Shown: positions 50,146-62,578 of the stretch, piece after piece
How the letters are laid out: each line of letters starts with the position of its first letter
How positions within the stretch are numbered: the stretch's first letter is position 1
Origin: Colias croceus
Taxonomy: Eukaryota > Arthropoda > Insecta > Lepidoptera > Pieridae
DNA length: 64,000 bases
Direction: 5' to 3'
Assembly (NCBI RefSeq): GCF_905220415.1
Contig: NC_059537.1
Span: forward strand, 7,199,622 to 7,263,621
The notes under the pieces: model-generated
The model's input: the letters and a program-made list of their open reading frames with translations, nothing else
Told to the model about the DNA's origin: nothing
Database searches by the model: none
Program-made: the position numbers and the translations under genes

Positions 50146-51903
50146 ATGAAAAAGTCTCATAAAGGAAATAAGGTTTTACAGCGGCTGCACTTCCTCTCTT
50201 TCAAAGTGCACCTCACCAACATCCGAGGCTTGCACTCTAATCTACCTTCAGTCCATTACCATCTTGAGACAGAGAAGCCGCATCTACTATTCCTTACGGA
50301 GACGCAAATTAAGAACCCCGCTGATGCAACATACCTGAAGTATCCAGGCTATTCTATTGAGTACAATTTCAAGCCAAAAGCCGGAGCTTGTGTTTATGTT
50401 CGCGACGATATCTGCCTTTTGCGTCTTCGTCAACTTGAAGAGCCCAGTTTTTCAGTCCTGTGGACAATGGTGGACATGGGCATCCATAAAATCGTATATG
50501 CCTGTGTATATCGATCGCACAGTGGTGACTTTGAGACAACTAGGTTACTTAACTACCTCAGTGAAGCTGCTGATGAGGTTGGAAGCCGGTACCCTGACGC
50601 TGAATTGGTCTTTCTGGGAGACTTTAACGCCTGTCACGCCGAATGGCTATTTCCATTCCAAAAGACCGACCATGCGGGTAGAGAAACATTCAACTTTGCA
50701 CTGACTCATAATCTCTCCCAGCTGGTTCGTGAAGCGACACGTGTTCCTGACATCGAAGACCACACGGCAAACTGTTTAGACCTTCTATTAACAACAAACC
50801 CAGACAGACACACAGTATCAGTCTCTGCACCTCTAGGATCATCTGACCACTGTCTGGTGAAAACAGTATCAAACTATCCTCCTCCAGACACTACTACCAG
50901 TTACAAGCGGAGAGTATGGAAATACAAGCTGGCAGATTGGGAAGAGATGCGTCACTTTTTTGCAAGTTATCCATGGCGACAAGTCTGCTTCTCGTCGGCC
51001 GATCCTTCCAGCTGCGCGGATAATGTCGTTGACGTTATTCGTCAGGGAATGGAGTATTTTATTCCTTTCTCTGACGTTAACTTTGATGGCAAAGCTAAGC
51101 CTTGGTTTAACTCCGACTGCATCACTGCAGAGAAACGGAAGCTCTTAGCTTATAAAGCCTGGGTTGATGCTCGACTACGCAAAGCTCCAGATCTGCGCTC
51201 AAAAAAGAGGGCATTTAATAAGGCTGCCAAATACTCCAAAAAGGTGATCAGAAAAGCTCGATTCGACCGAATTCAGAATATTGGCAGGAAACTGATATCC
51301 TACCCTTCAGGTAGTAAGGCTTTTTGGTCTCTTGCCAAGATTGTCGAGTCAAACTTCTGTCGTCCTTCACTACCACCGCTACTCAAATCTGACGGTTCAT
51401 TGGCACATAGCGCGAAGGAAAAAGCTGATTTATTGGCATCACTTTTCGCAAATAATTCGCGTCTGGATTCTGGGAATAAATGTCCACCAGTAATTCCGCA
51501 TTCTGGCTCATATATGTCTAGCATTAATGTCACACAAAAGACAGTTCTAAAAACACTTCGTAATCTAGACGTAAACAAAGCCAGCGGACCAGATGGTTTG
51601 CCAGCGATAGTATTTAAGAACTGTGCGCCGGAGTTGTCTCCTGTCCTCACACGCCTTTTCCGCTTATCTTTAAAATCGGGAATAGTTCCTAAGAGTTGGA
51701 AAGTAGCAAATGTTCAACCTGTACCCAAAAAAGGTAGTCGTGCTGAACCCACTAACTATCGGCCAATATCAATAACCTCCATACTCTCTAAGATTATGGA
51801 GCGTATATTGAATGAACAACTACTCGCACACCTAGAAGCCAACGACCTCCTCACGACCGCCTTTACGGTTTTCGCAAAAAGAGGTCGACTGGCGATCTTC
51901 TAG
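50146..51903 (+). CDS. LINE endonuclease and first half of reverse transcriptase
   Basis: The 585-codon frame has the endonuclease motifs LTNIRGLHSN, LFLTETQ, FLGDFNACHAEW and SSDHCLV (residues about 22-240). It continues through a linker to the start of the polymerase, ASGPDGLPAIVFKNCAPELS and NYRPISITSILSKIMERIL. The last codons (TAFTVFAKRGRLAIF) are out of frame: in the +1/-1 alternative the same bases give YGFRKKRSTGDLLAHATHQW, which continues the normal polymerase. A small deletion around 51855-51865 explains this. ATG at 50146 is plausible but not certain. Confidence 0.85.
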   Translation: MKKSHKGNKVLQRLHFLSFKVHLTNIRGLHSNLPSVHYHLETEKPHLLFLTETQIKNPADATYLKYPGYSIEYNFKPKAGACVYVRDDICLLRLRQLEEPSFSVLWTMVDMGIHKIVYACVYRSHSGDFETTRLLNYLSEAADEVGSRYPDAELVFLGDFNACHAEWLFPFQKTDHAGRETFNFALTHNLSQLVREATRVPDIEDHTANCLDLLLTTNPDRHTVSVSAPLGSSDHCLVKTVSNYPPPDTTTSYKRRVWKYKLADWEEMRHFFASYPWRQVCFSSADPSSCADNVVDVIRQGMEYFIPFSDVNFDGKAKPWFNSDCITAEKRKLLAYKAWVDARLRKAPDLRSKKRAFNKAAKYSKKVIRKARFDRIQNIGRKLISYPSGSKAFWSLAKIVESNFCRPSLPPLLKSDGSLAHSAKEKADLLASLFANNSRLDSGNKCPPVIPHSGSYMSSINVTQKTVLKTLRNLDVNKASGPDGLPAIVFKNCAPELSPVLTRLFRLSLKSGIVPKSWKVANVQPVPKKGSRAEPTNYRPISITSILSKIMERILNEQLLAHLEANDLLTTAFTVFAKRGRLAIF

Positions 51904-51932
51904 CGCACGCTACACACCAATGGGGCGAAGCC

Positions 51933-53075
51933 TTGGAGAATCATGGAGAGGCGTTGGCCGTCTCCCTAGACATCTCCAAAGCATTTGATAAGGTTTGGCA
52001 TGCTAGTTTACTGAGCAAACTTCCAGCGTACGGTATTCCCAATATCCTTTGTGCTTGGATAGAAGATTTCCTGACGGAACGTACGATTCGTGTCATTATT
52101 GATGGCTGTTCATCAGATGAAATGACTATTAATGCCGGTGTTCCTCAGGGATCCGTCCTCTCTGCAACATTGTTTCTTCTGCACATAAACGACCTTCTTA
52201 AACCAAACATGTTCGGATATGCAGATGATACTACTGTTGTAGAGAGGTATCTATCCAATGCCCAAGCATCCCAAATCATTACCAAATCCGAGCGGCAGGC
52301 CATGGTTACGCGTATGAACTCAGCCTTACAGGATGTCGCTAGTTGGGGTGACGCTAATCTAGTTGAGTTTAACGCAAAAAAAACACAAGCGTGTTTTTTC
52401 ACTGCCAAACGGACTTCCCTTCACCTGACTCCATATTTCTGCGGCGTACCGATTTCATTAAACAACAGCCTTGATCTACTTGGTGTATCGATTTCTGCAA
52501 ATCTCAACTTCGGCCAATTCATCGAGTCCAAAGCCCAAGTAGCAGCCAAAAAACTTGGAATACTTGCTAAAGTGAGACATTACTTCACACCGGAACAGCT
52601 TCATGAACTTTATCAAGCCCAAGTTCGGTCGTGTGTGGAGTATTCTAGCCATCTCTGGGCGGGTTCCGCCAAAACTCACCTTGGAGCTTTGGACTCCATT
52701 GAAAGGCGAGCTTGCAGAATTATTGCCGATCCCTCATTGATTCGTAGTAAACTCCAAAGTCTGGATCACCGCCGGCAAGTTGCATGTCTGTCGGTCTTCT
52801 ACAAAATACATTTCGGTGAATGTGCATACGAACTCCACCACCTCATTCCACCTTCTCCATTTTTTTATCGGACATCCAGGCGCGGAATGGAACTCCATCC
52901 CTTCACAGTCGATATACCGCACAAACGCACTCAGCGTTACGCGAACTCTTTTTTCATTCGAACTGCGAAGGAGTGGAATTCTCTTCCATCGTCGGTGTTC
53001 CCGGACCATTACAATCTGCAGCTCTTCAAGTCTAGAGTGAATAGGCTTCTTCTAGGCAGACGTGCTCCTACATAG
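51933..53075 (+). CDS. LINE reverse transcriptase, second half
   Basis: The frame carries the palm motifs SLDISKAFDKVWH, GVPQGSVLSATLFLLHIND and the catalytic MFGYADDTTV. These are followed by CGVPISLNNSLDLLGVSIS, the C-terminal ECAYELHHL segment and FFIRTAKEWNSLPSSVFP to GRRAPT. The Met at 51933 is internal to the original protein, because the reading frame is open upstream to the frameshift. It has no gene function of its own. Confidence 0.85.
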   Translation: MENHGEALAVSLDISKAFDKVWHASLLSKLPAYGIPNILCAWIEDFLTERTIRVIIDGCSSDEMTINAGVPQGSVLSATLFLLHINDLLKPNMFGYADDTTVVERYLSNAQASQIITKSERQAMVTRMNSALQDVASWGDANLVEFNAKKTQACFFTAKRTSLHLTPYFCGVPISLNNSLDLLGVSISANLNFGQFIESKAQVAAKKLGILAKVRHYFTPEQLHELYQAQVRSCVEYSSHLWAGSAKTHLGALDSIERRACRIIADPSLIRSKLQSLDHRRQVACLSVFYKIHFGECAYELHHLIPPSPFFYRTSRRGMELHPFTVDIPHKRTQRYANSFFIRTAKEWNSLPSSVFPDHYNLQLFKSRVNRLLLGRRAPT

Positions 53076-53150
53076 ATCGCATCACCGCTTTACATCAGGC
53101 GGGATAGTGGTCAAACGCCTGCCTATCAAGTATAAAAAAAAAAAAAAAAA

Positions 53151-53571
53151 CTTTCGCGCCAATGAGCGAGCAAACGACTGAGTGAAGATAAGCCATATGA
53201 CCTATGTTTAGTGGAACATAGGTGATGTAAGCGGTGTCGTCTCCATACGTAGTAATAATATCTCAATGGAAAAAATTCAAATTTTTATAAAATATATAAA
53301 ATTTTATCATTTATCTTGACCCAAAAATAACTACACTAAATTTCATTTTTTCACTTCGTTATAGATAATTAATAAATAATATTATCAATGTATATTAGTG
53401 TAAGTACCTTCCTAGGAGAAAAAATATTCCTCTTCGAATCGAAGTGAAATTTGAAAATAATGTGCCTAAGTAGAAAGCTAGAAACCCGATATTTAAAAAG
53501 ATTTCAAAAAGCAATACAGCACATTTTTAAGAACTTCTGGATATGCATCAAAACTGTGTACAAATAAATTA
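53151..53571. other. Flank of the LINE
   Basis: AT-rich. No clear target-site duplication of the LINE was identified by eye. Confidence 0.35.
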
Positions 53572-53780
53572 TACTAGCTGCGCACCGCGGTTTCACCCGC
53601 GTTGCTCCACTTATGTTGATCTTAGCGTTATATAATATTATATAGGTATATAGCCTATAGCCTTCCTCGATAAATGGGCTATCCAACACCGAAAAATTTT
53701 TTCAAATTGGATTGGATTGTTCTTGAGTTTAGCGCATTCAAACAAACAAACAAACAAACTCTTTAGCTTTATTATATTTA
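53572..53780 (-). repeat. SINE-like repeat, inverted
   Basis: It begins (plus strand) 'actagctgcgcaccgcggtt' and contains 'ataaatgggctatccaacac' and a (CAAA)n run. It is the reverse of the 14515/55366 subfamily, with a shortened GC tail. Confidence 0.72.
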
Positions 53781-55180
53781 AAACGAATACATATTATTAT
53801 TTCTAATTTCCCTGACAGGTGTTCCAAACAATGAAGAAAACATTGTCGAGTTAGTTAAATAACGATTATATGTAAATTACATTGAAACGCACCCTAGTTC
53901 TATAACCATGATCTATAAAATATGTTATTATTTGTTGTATTTCATGGTTTAGTCATCGATTCATCATTCATTGTTATTCTATCAAGAGTCCCTAAGGTAA
54001 CTTACACTATGACTCATAGAATTGAAACGTGAGGATATTTAAGCGTTGGACACTATGAAGTACAATATAATTTGTAATTAATAAAGCTTAAAAGCATAAA
54101 GTATATACTGTAAAACTTGTAGATTCAAATAAGTTTATTGGTTTTTTATGTGCAAGATAGATCGAACGCACCAATAATTAAACTTTCAAATCGTAATAAA
54201 TCTAAAACTCCAAATTATAACATCTAAACTTTTTCATTGAAAGTTAATTATACTATAAACAGCATGTAACAAATGAATATTATTAATTTATTAATATTAT
54301 TTTCTAAGAAAGTTATAATTAAGCTGCAGCTTCAAGAAATCAAGACTTCTGAAAATAAGTTTGTATTGTACTTCAAGCTAACTCTATACTGTAAATAAAA
54401 TTACATATAAACAACTGGCATCGACTATATTGTGTTCATCTTACGCAACCGAATTACGCAACCCATGTTTGTTCATAAGAGAAACAATAGGACCAAGTAC
54501 TGAGATCCTTTATGGTCCAAAAACTTCGCTCTAGATGTTTTTCGCGACAAGCAAGAGAAAGGTCGCTTTGTTTTACTTTATAAATCAGCTAAAGTAATCA
54601 GTAGGTATTTACGAAGCAGCAAATGTAAGAAAAAATTTCAAATATATTTTCACTATAGTTAATCATAATGATGATTTTACGTAACTTAGAAGTGGTTATA
54701 ACATATCTATCGATTAAATCGTTTAATAAGAAATTATTAATCGATTTGGATCTTTGTGAAGTTCTCAACTTTATTTTTTTATTTATTTCAAGCAACAATT
54801 ATAGGTAGTAGGATAATATTATAGGTAAGAAACTGAATATTTTACAGTCAAGTAAAGTATAGATTGTACGTACATGGAATTCTTTACGAATTTTATCGCA
54901 CCCTTACCGTATTTTGTTATCAAACCGGTTTCACTATCAAAACTTCTTTGGAACAAGTAACAATACATTATGGCACACATGACTTCACATTTGATAAAAC
55001 TTGCTAATTCTAAACCTGCACAGTTACTATAATAATTCATTGTTAAATACTAGGTAGGTAAGTTAAACATGTTTCAATAATATTTTACCTTAAAATTAAC
55101 ATTATGTTAGAGCAATTTATTTGTAGAGCTTTATTAGTCTATCATACGCCTGTTTTTTTTCCACAAACTTATCTAAATAT
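53781..55180. other. Non-coding stretch
   Basis: AT-rich sequence with no supported feature. Confidence 0.4.
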
Positions 55181-55364
55181 CTCTATATAATAAAAAAATG
55201 AATCGCTAAATGTGTTGGTAAGCGCAAAACTCGAGAACGACTAGACTGTACCGATTTCGTTTATTTCTTTTTTTATAATATTCCTGAAAGTACGAGGATG
55301 GTACCTACTTATGGAGAGAAAACGTCAACATGAACCACGAGCGAAGCCGGGGCGGACCGCTTGT
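55181..55364 (+). repeat. SINE-like repeat, GCCGGGGCG tail
   Basis: The body has 'cgagaacgactagactgtac' and 'cgatttcgtttatttc', and the end is 'gagcgaagccggggcggacc' then 'gcttgta'. It has the same tail variant as 58-220 and is joined directly to the next unit. Confidence 0.65.
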
Positions 55365-55365
55365 A

Positions 55366-55579
55366 ATCTATACTAATATTATAAAGCTGAAGAGTTTGTT
55401 TGTTTGTATGTTTGTTTGTTTGTTTGAACGCGCTAATCTCGGTAACTACTGGTCCGATTTGAAAAATTATTTAGGTCTTAAATAGCCCATTTTATCGAGG
55501 AAGGTTATAGGCTATATTTCATCACGCTACGGGCAACAGGAGTGGAGCCACGGGGGTGAAACCGCGCGGAGCAGCTAGT
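55366..55579 (+). repeat. SINE-like repeat, second of a head-to-tail pair
   Basis: It starts 'atctatactaatattataaa', has a (GTTT)n run near 55391-55425 and ends 'accgcgcggagcagctagta'. It is the closest relative of 14515-14710 in the window. Confidence 0.78.
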
Positions 55580-57837
55580 ATAATATAATTAAGTACTTAA
55601 AAATGCTATTAAGTATGCACTTCTTTAAGTGAAACAAATATTAGTACCACTAATCAGTAGTTAGAAAGTGAAATATATTATCTTAGAAAACACAGGTCTC
55701 TTGTATCACGTCTTTCATTTTCACAGGCAAGTCTGAGCTATCGGATGCGGGCCCTCAAGCGTGAGACTATAACGGTTACACGACACTTGTAATGTAAAAT
55801 CATAGTACTCATTCAAGTGGAAACCGATGGCTGGTTCCCATAATGAAATTGTATACTGTTGTGCGAACAACTACGCCGCTTGTAGAGCTAGTAAATATAA
55901 AAAGGAGTTTAGCAATCACAATCAATTACGTTTTGAAAATTTCACTATGCTATACATGCAAATATGTTCATATGAATATAGTGTACATTTAATAAAACAA
56001 GCCAAGAGACAGTGTTGTTCACGATAAACTCAAAAACTATTGAATAGATTTTCATGCATTTCTTAAAGTTACAATAGTCTTACGATCAATTATTTAACTC
56101 ACGATAATTAATTAAAGTCCTACGCACTTTTAATTAGACTGTTAAATGTAGATACTAATAGAAGGTACATACATATTTTTGTTTCCCACGGTGTATTCTA
56201 AGTCCTACGCATTATTTCAAGGTGTAATGGAAAATGCATGTTACTTCTTTAACACAATACAATACTTACTTCATTACCAATGAATACAATCAACATACAC
56301 ACATACCTAGGTACATGGCATGGCACTTGATGGATCGAATAGAGTATTTTGAAAAAAAAAATTGTTTTTAAACATAATATTCCTAAAGAAGCGATAGTTA
56401 CAAGTTAAAGTAAAATTACAGAAGTAAACATAAGATAAAATAAAAAATGTTTTTGGTATATCTTTGATCAATTACTTAATTAATTACTTATAATTAAAAC
56501 ACAGATTATAATATCATACTTCATAACCCTGCTTAATTTATAAAGAAGTCATTGCAAAAGTAGTTAGCATGTTAAAAAGTTGTCAAAGTATAAAAACATC
56601 AAGAAAATACTTTCTTAATCTCTGTCTAGTCCTTTTTTTATAACTTGAACAATAAACAAATGTTAATTAACAAAAACCGTGGTAATTAGTCGCCAGCCAA
56701 CGTTAAAGATGACCTGAATTCATGATAATATCACTATGATCTGCTTAGACATTGTGAACATAGAGCGTGGGATTAGGTATGTCTCAAACGATAATACAAT
56801 TATTAATCATCAAGGAAATTAATCTATGGTTCTGATTAACATATTGAGATATATAAACTTAATTCAGCTTCCTGTTAGCTGTAAATATTTAGATTAATGA
56901 TGCAAAATGCATTCTGGTTTAGTTTTTAGCGTTGCCAAGTTTGTAATTTATAAGTTGGAGCTCTAATAATTAATTTTTATTAACGTTATGCGAAAGTTGA
57001 TTATGATGATGATGGTGATGGATTTATATTATATTTTTGATCATTTCAATTTCAAATCATTTTCATATCGTAACATTTAAGTTTTGAAGCGAATCTATTT
57101 TACAACCTTCATATTTAATTGCGTACTACCAGATAACTATAAAAATATAGGTTACATATACCTCTATACATCTATTTTGTATGAGTGTAGTTTTCAATAG
57201 CAAAAAGCTGACGGAAACCGCAAAAACTAAAATAGGAATTGAGCCCGAGTCATTTGTTCTCCTTGGTCGTTAAAACCACGCTATTCTGTTTTAACAAATA
57301 ATAAATTAGGTATAAATATTAATAAGCAACATTAAACAATGGGAGCATAAATAACCAATAGTCAATGAGGTTCAATTTATCAAGCAGACTGCATAGGAAA
57401 TCATCATAACAAATAGAAAACAACAAAAGGCAGGCTGCATGAAGGTTATTGAGAAACCTTGAATTTGAGGCGCTCCTAGCAATTGCTGTATGTAGGCATT
57501 ACGTAACAATGCACATTACTTCAATTGGCCGTGATTTATTGTGATTATTTAATCATATTATGGTTTGGAAAAGGATAGCTTTATTTACCTAGTTCAACAA
57601 TCAATTGAGGGAATATAGATCATTCTTAGGTTAGACATGAAATAAACATTTGTTTGTGGGGTCCTCCTGCCATTTCAAACTATTGTCACTCATCGACAAA
57701 GAGTAAAGTAATAAAGGGGGAACTCATCGATTTACTTTACGGGCGAGTATCTGTTTTCAGTACTCTACCAAAGTTCATATTTGTATCAAGTCCAGGTAAA
57801 ATCTAAAAAAAAGTTTAATAAAATCCTTTCGTATATA
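55580..57837. other. Non-coding stretch
   Basis: AT-rich sequence with no supported gene or repeat. Confidence 0.4.
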
Positions 57838-57885
57838 ACCGACTTCAAAAGAGAAGGAGGTTCTCAATTCGTCGGAATATTTTTT
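57838..57885 (+). repeat. Short copy of the 'accgacttcaaaa' repeat end
   Basis: 'accgacttcaaaagagaagg' plus 'aggttctcaattcgtcgg' matches the start of the 40366-40680 unit, read on its minus strand. The rest is not recognisable. Confidence 0.55.
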
Positions 57886-58506
57886 TTTAATGCTGTGTCA
57901 ATTGCTGTACAATGGAATTGGTATTTGAAAAAAAAAACAGTGGAATTAATGATGATAATGTACAATTTGAGAAAAAGAAATTATCAGGTCAACCGGATCA
58001 GCCTGTGCCGACATAGGAGGAGCCTAACAATTTTTCAGTTTTAATGAATAATATTATATCCACAGTTTTATATGCATACACTTAACAGGTACCTACGTGA
58101 ATCTTTCTCAAGTTCATTCATGAAGGAACTGAAGTCTGAAACTGAATAAATTTAATAAACCGTATGTTCCTAAATGACATTCTGTTTACGTTTGTTTGGT
58201 ACATTCCACGGCGAGGGTGATGAGTGTGATGTAGTTCTAAGAACGGCTTGAGATGTTTGTGTAACGATCCTATTGTCAGGCATACGAGTGCAGGAATAAT
58301 GAGCTTCGTTCTTCGGCTTGCTCACAAATGAAAATGTCGCAGCGTTGTTTGCATAGAAACAAGCCGAGTTATCAAAGAAAATGCCACACATTGTTGCGTA
58401 AATATGGGCGTGAGAACTCACACTACATATTATGTAGTTTATTATGGTTAGGGAGCCAGGTGCAAATTTGGTTAATTATTTCCTCTCAAGAGATAATTCG
58501 TCAGAC

Positions 58507-59612
58507 GCATCAGAGTATAGTATTATAAAGCCTCGTGAACGTCAGCTGGCGCTCGGTTGGGGGGGTGAGCGGTTGTAGCCTCCCACGCACGTAGGAAAAA
58601 AAAATACATTCATTCATTTCCTCTCAGCTAAAAATTTGTCAAATTGTAGCTAACCCAATATCTCAATGAAAAAAAATAATCAGCTGGTTACAACATGGTG
58701 TATTATACGTCAGCTGGTGTCTCGAACATGAAAAAAATAAAATTATTTTCCGTGATTTCCTCTCAAACTAAAATTTACCTGATGATAGCTTATATGTAAC
58801 TGTGGATATATATATAGGTCAGCTGGCTGTATCTGGGTGGAAAAACCGTCAGCTGATACTTTGAAAGTTATTACATAGGAGTTAGACAGAAGCATCTATT
58901 GCCAATTTATATGCATCAACTGACTAGGTTTTCCTCGAATTATTGCTAGCTGATTTTTTTTTATTTATCGCATCAGTATATTAACAATCAGCTCACAAAT
59001 TTTCATCTGAGATGAAATGACGTATCTTTAATTATTATCGTTATTTTTAAAAATTCAAGCAACACACGCTAGCATAATATAGACAGTAATAAGGTACTTG
59101 GAGGTGGTTAGTTGTGCACATGATTACACTACGTACATTCAGCCACATCGGTAAACATGTTTTTACAAATATTATAAACTGCATTTAAAAATAACTATCA
59201 TATCATCAAATTCACATAACTACCTAAAAGTGTAACAAATATGAAATAACCCACTAAAAACATTAGTTAACTTTATTTATTAAAAAAATAATAGTATAAT
59301 ATATAATTAATAAAGTTATTACTTATCTTTTACGGGGACTTATGTTGATGGAATTCCACGTATCTCGATGATTTTGTTAATGTCTCATTATATTCGAGAC
59401 ACCAGCTGACGCATAATACACCATGCTGTAACCAGCTGATTATTATTTTTCGTTGAGATATTGGGTTAGCTACAATTTGACAAATTTTTAGCTGAGAGGA
59501 AATGAATGAATATACTTTTTTTTCTTACGTGCGTGGGAGGCTACAACCGCTCACCCCCCCAACCGAGCTCCAGCTGACGTTCACGAGGCTTCATAATACT
59601 ATACTTTGATGC
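58507..59612. mobile_element. Foldback element with 220-bp inverted ends and CAGCTG motifs
   Basis: Left end 58507-58726 and right end 59393-59612 are inverted copies with no net indel and roughly 95% identity by eye. The interior is 666 bp and non-coding. CAGCTG occurs at 58543, 58681, 58711, 58820, 58850, 59403, 59433 and 59571 (start positions), usually as GTCAGCTG or ATCAGCTG. It is probably a non-autonomous DNA transposon. No transposase and no convincing target-site duplication were seen. Confidence 0.85.
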
Positions 59613-60456
59613 ATTTTACTAATTACTGCTTGAGAGGAACTTGGTCATAAAATCTGCTTCTGGCTCCCGGACCATTATTTGTACTTCGTATTTTTACGGG
59701 CTTTCACATAAATTAATCCAAGATCGAATTCGGTATCGTTTGAACTAAAATTTAAAACGTAAATATCGGTCTAAAAATGTTATATTTAGAAATAACAACT
59801 TTCATTAAAGTGATTAAAATATGCTCTACTTACCAAACCACAAAACATAAATGTACGAGGTACTTATATACAAAACAAAAGCATGCGTTCACGCTTAATC
59901 GTGCTCCAAAACCACAATTAAATACAGCGTGTTAAAAATAGATTATTAAAAAAAACTGGACGTTTTTCATAATAAGTTTATTAGAATAATGTAATCAGCT
60001 ATAGAAAACTTACCTATCGTATTATTGTTGATAGCGATCATGCGTATATCTTATTTTGAAGAATAACTATAACGTTTTCCAAGAATACTGGCCCAATCCT
60101 CTATTGTATTACTTCTTATCGCATTTACCTGCGAAAAGTTCACACAGAGGATAGCAGATAAATCGATATACTTTATTCAAATAAAACAGGTTCATTATAT
60201 TTCACAGAAGTTAAAGAATCATTGTAATAGTTTCATATGAAGAAGTATTTTTGCGTTTATCTTGTCTGAACGGTAATTAAAGTGTCGTTAACCCTTCCAT
60301 ATTGAGGTTAAATAAAGTTAAAGAACGTTGTTAGTATGATTTCTTAAATGCAAATCTTGTTCACGAATAACTATCTAGGGCAAGGGGGCTTATCAATTGT
60401 ATTTATTATGCCGCCAATAGTTACACTTTTGGAGGTATTTCTGATGGAACAACTTT
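59613..60456. other. Non-coding stretch
   Basis: AT-rich sequence with no supported feature. Confidence 0.4.
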
Positions 60457-60615
60457 AATACTAATATTTTTATAAAAACGAAAGTGTGTGAGGATGTGTA
60501 GATGGGGTTTCTCTCTTTCACTGCTCAATGGATCGGATCTACATGAAATTCAGCACAAAGATAGAGTATATTCCGGATAAATATACATACATATTTGTAT
60601 AGCCGTAGGAAGATA
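60457..60615 (+). repeat. SINE/LINE-tail-like repeat, degraded
   Basis: It has 'aatactaatatttttataaa' at the start and 'caatggatcggatctacatg' plus 'aaattcagcac' in the body, the usual arrangement of this superfamily. The GC tail is gone. Confidence 0.5.
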
Positions 60616-62329
60616 ATACCTATATTATACATAATTAATTAAAGTCTACATACACTAACAATAAAGCATACACCTACTTATCTTTAAGTTTAATTTTTGC
60701 GTATTTTAGAAATGCATAAAATTATGTTTTCAGGATTTGTCCATATTAGAATTATTAACATACAATAATAATAATCATTCTCATTGATAAAAGTGATAAA
60801 ACAGTGATGCGTCCAATGATGCGTCTGAAATATCGATTACATAATATGTATATCCGTTTGGGACTAGTGTGTGATGTTTTCTCAATACTTTGTGATGGTC
60901 ATCGTGCCTGTCAATCAGAACAATTTAATGAATTTTTCTAGTTCATATTTTAACTATAATAAATATTAAAAGTAATCACAGACAAGTAGTTCGATAATAT
61001 GTATATGAGTTCAATAAATTCTAGGAAAAACCTAGTAAATCAGTTATTAGAGTTGTGTTTGAGAACGCAGCTTTTTCCATAGCTTATAAGTGATTGAGCA
61101 AAAATTATACGGAAACAGACACACCATTTACATTTTGCATTACTAATGTTATTGTGATTATTAAGAACTGTGTTTTTACTCGAAGCTTTCGATTGCAATG
61201 AAATATAGTCGTTTATTTGTAAACAGCTACTTCTGTCATATGCGTTGTCCATATTTGTTTCCCACTGTCATATAGTCCTAAAATAAAACATACATAACAA
61301 TTCTCCGTACAAAATTAGTAACATACTGTATAAGGCACGGTGCATATACCGAGTTTTATAAATTAAAGTCGTGCACGTGCCCCTTCCCGAAGCACGCAGG
61401 AAGCACGCGCCGCTAGCTGACCGACGACGCCGACGTTGTGCCCTCGCCTTTATAATAATATGGACTTGACAAACAAGGTAATGCCTCACTTATATTGGCT
61501 ATTACATTAGTATTATAAATCTATCAAAATATTTATGAAAAATCAAAATTACTACCTACACTTTTAAAATTATAACGCTAACATTTCAATCTATTGTATT
61601 AATAGCAGTTTAATTCAGCTTCAATCATTAATTTGAGGATTAATATCAGACTAAACAACATAATAAAATGTTAACGACAGCCTTGTCGTCGCCATTCCCG
61701 GCGCCAGACGTGGGAACTCTTACTTCTCTATCTATATAGAAGCTTGAGGGCTTTCGTCTGACTTATTGTGCACAAAATCAATACAAGCTCATTTACATTA
61801 GGACAAGGAAATATATTAATCGATGTAAATGCAAAAGCTTTAACTGGTCCCGTGTAACAGCATATTATTTCCTACATAGATACATAAATTGTCGCACTAG
61901 TCTTTAACTAACAATACTATATGTATAGGCACAGACTAATAATAATATACTACGTATACAAGTATAGGCAACCCTCGAAGAATACAAATGTTATTTAGAG
62001 AATTGTTTTTATAGTATGGTATGGTATACCGAATATAAATAATAAATTATTATTATAAATGATTTAGGTATTTTGTAATTAGCCCACAATATAAATCTCA
62101 CAACACGATATTTTTCATAAAAACACCTCTACTTTAGCATTCAGTTGTACTTTTCAAAAGAAAAATAGTGAAGCCGTCACTAATAGCCGTTATTAAAATA
62201 TGTTATTTAAATGAAAAATACCTCTATCCTATTCTAACACTCTGCTGAAAATATTTCCTTTTCATTTGGCGCTCACAAATCCACAGATAAACAACGTCTG
62301 ACAGCGCGGGCTTAGCGTAAGAGTTTTGA
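60616..62329. other. Non-coding stretch with one GC-rich patch
   Basis: 61375-61450 is GC/CpG-rich and open on the minus strand (Arg/Ser/Ala-rich), but has no FERM resemblance and no clear donor. The rest is AT-rich. Confidence 0.35.
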
Positions 62330-62578
62330 GGTTATGTTAGTGTTATTCCAACGGTCGCGTCAAACGTACGCGTCAACATTGGCTGGTGCAGTGTTATTTG
62401 TTGATATGATAGAGTTCGATTCATATTCGTATAAACTTTAAGTGCATTCCTTAAGTGCCTCGCATTCAGTTATTTCAATTGATTTGTTGTTTCTGAACTT
62501 AAGAATGATTAAGCGGCTAGTTTTATTAAATTATTTTTAAAAACTGTTGTGGATTAATTTAATAGCAACTACTCTAAG
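62330..62578 (+). promoter_or_regulatory. Possible 5' untranslated exon of a plus-strand gene
   Basis: The stretch has more balanced composition than its flanks, several CpGs (62345-62375) and no repeat resemblance. It ends in a strong donor, CTCTAAG|GTAAGC, at 62578/62579. No long open frame is present, so it would be leader sequence of a gene continuing right of the window. This is an inference from splice signal and composition only. Confidence 0.3.

Larger units (their letters stand above)
49640..53150 (+). mobile_element. Jockey-like LINE with poly(A) tail, ORF2 frameshifted
   Basis: A GC-rich leader (about 49640-50145, no ORF1/gag frame seen) precedes an endonuclease/reverse transcriptase split in two by a frameshift near 51860. 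The 3' UTR ends in a 17-nt A run at 53134-53150. The 5' boundary is estimated from the composition change. The 5934-6233 fragment is a truncated relative. Confidence 0.85.
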
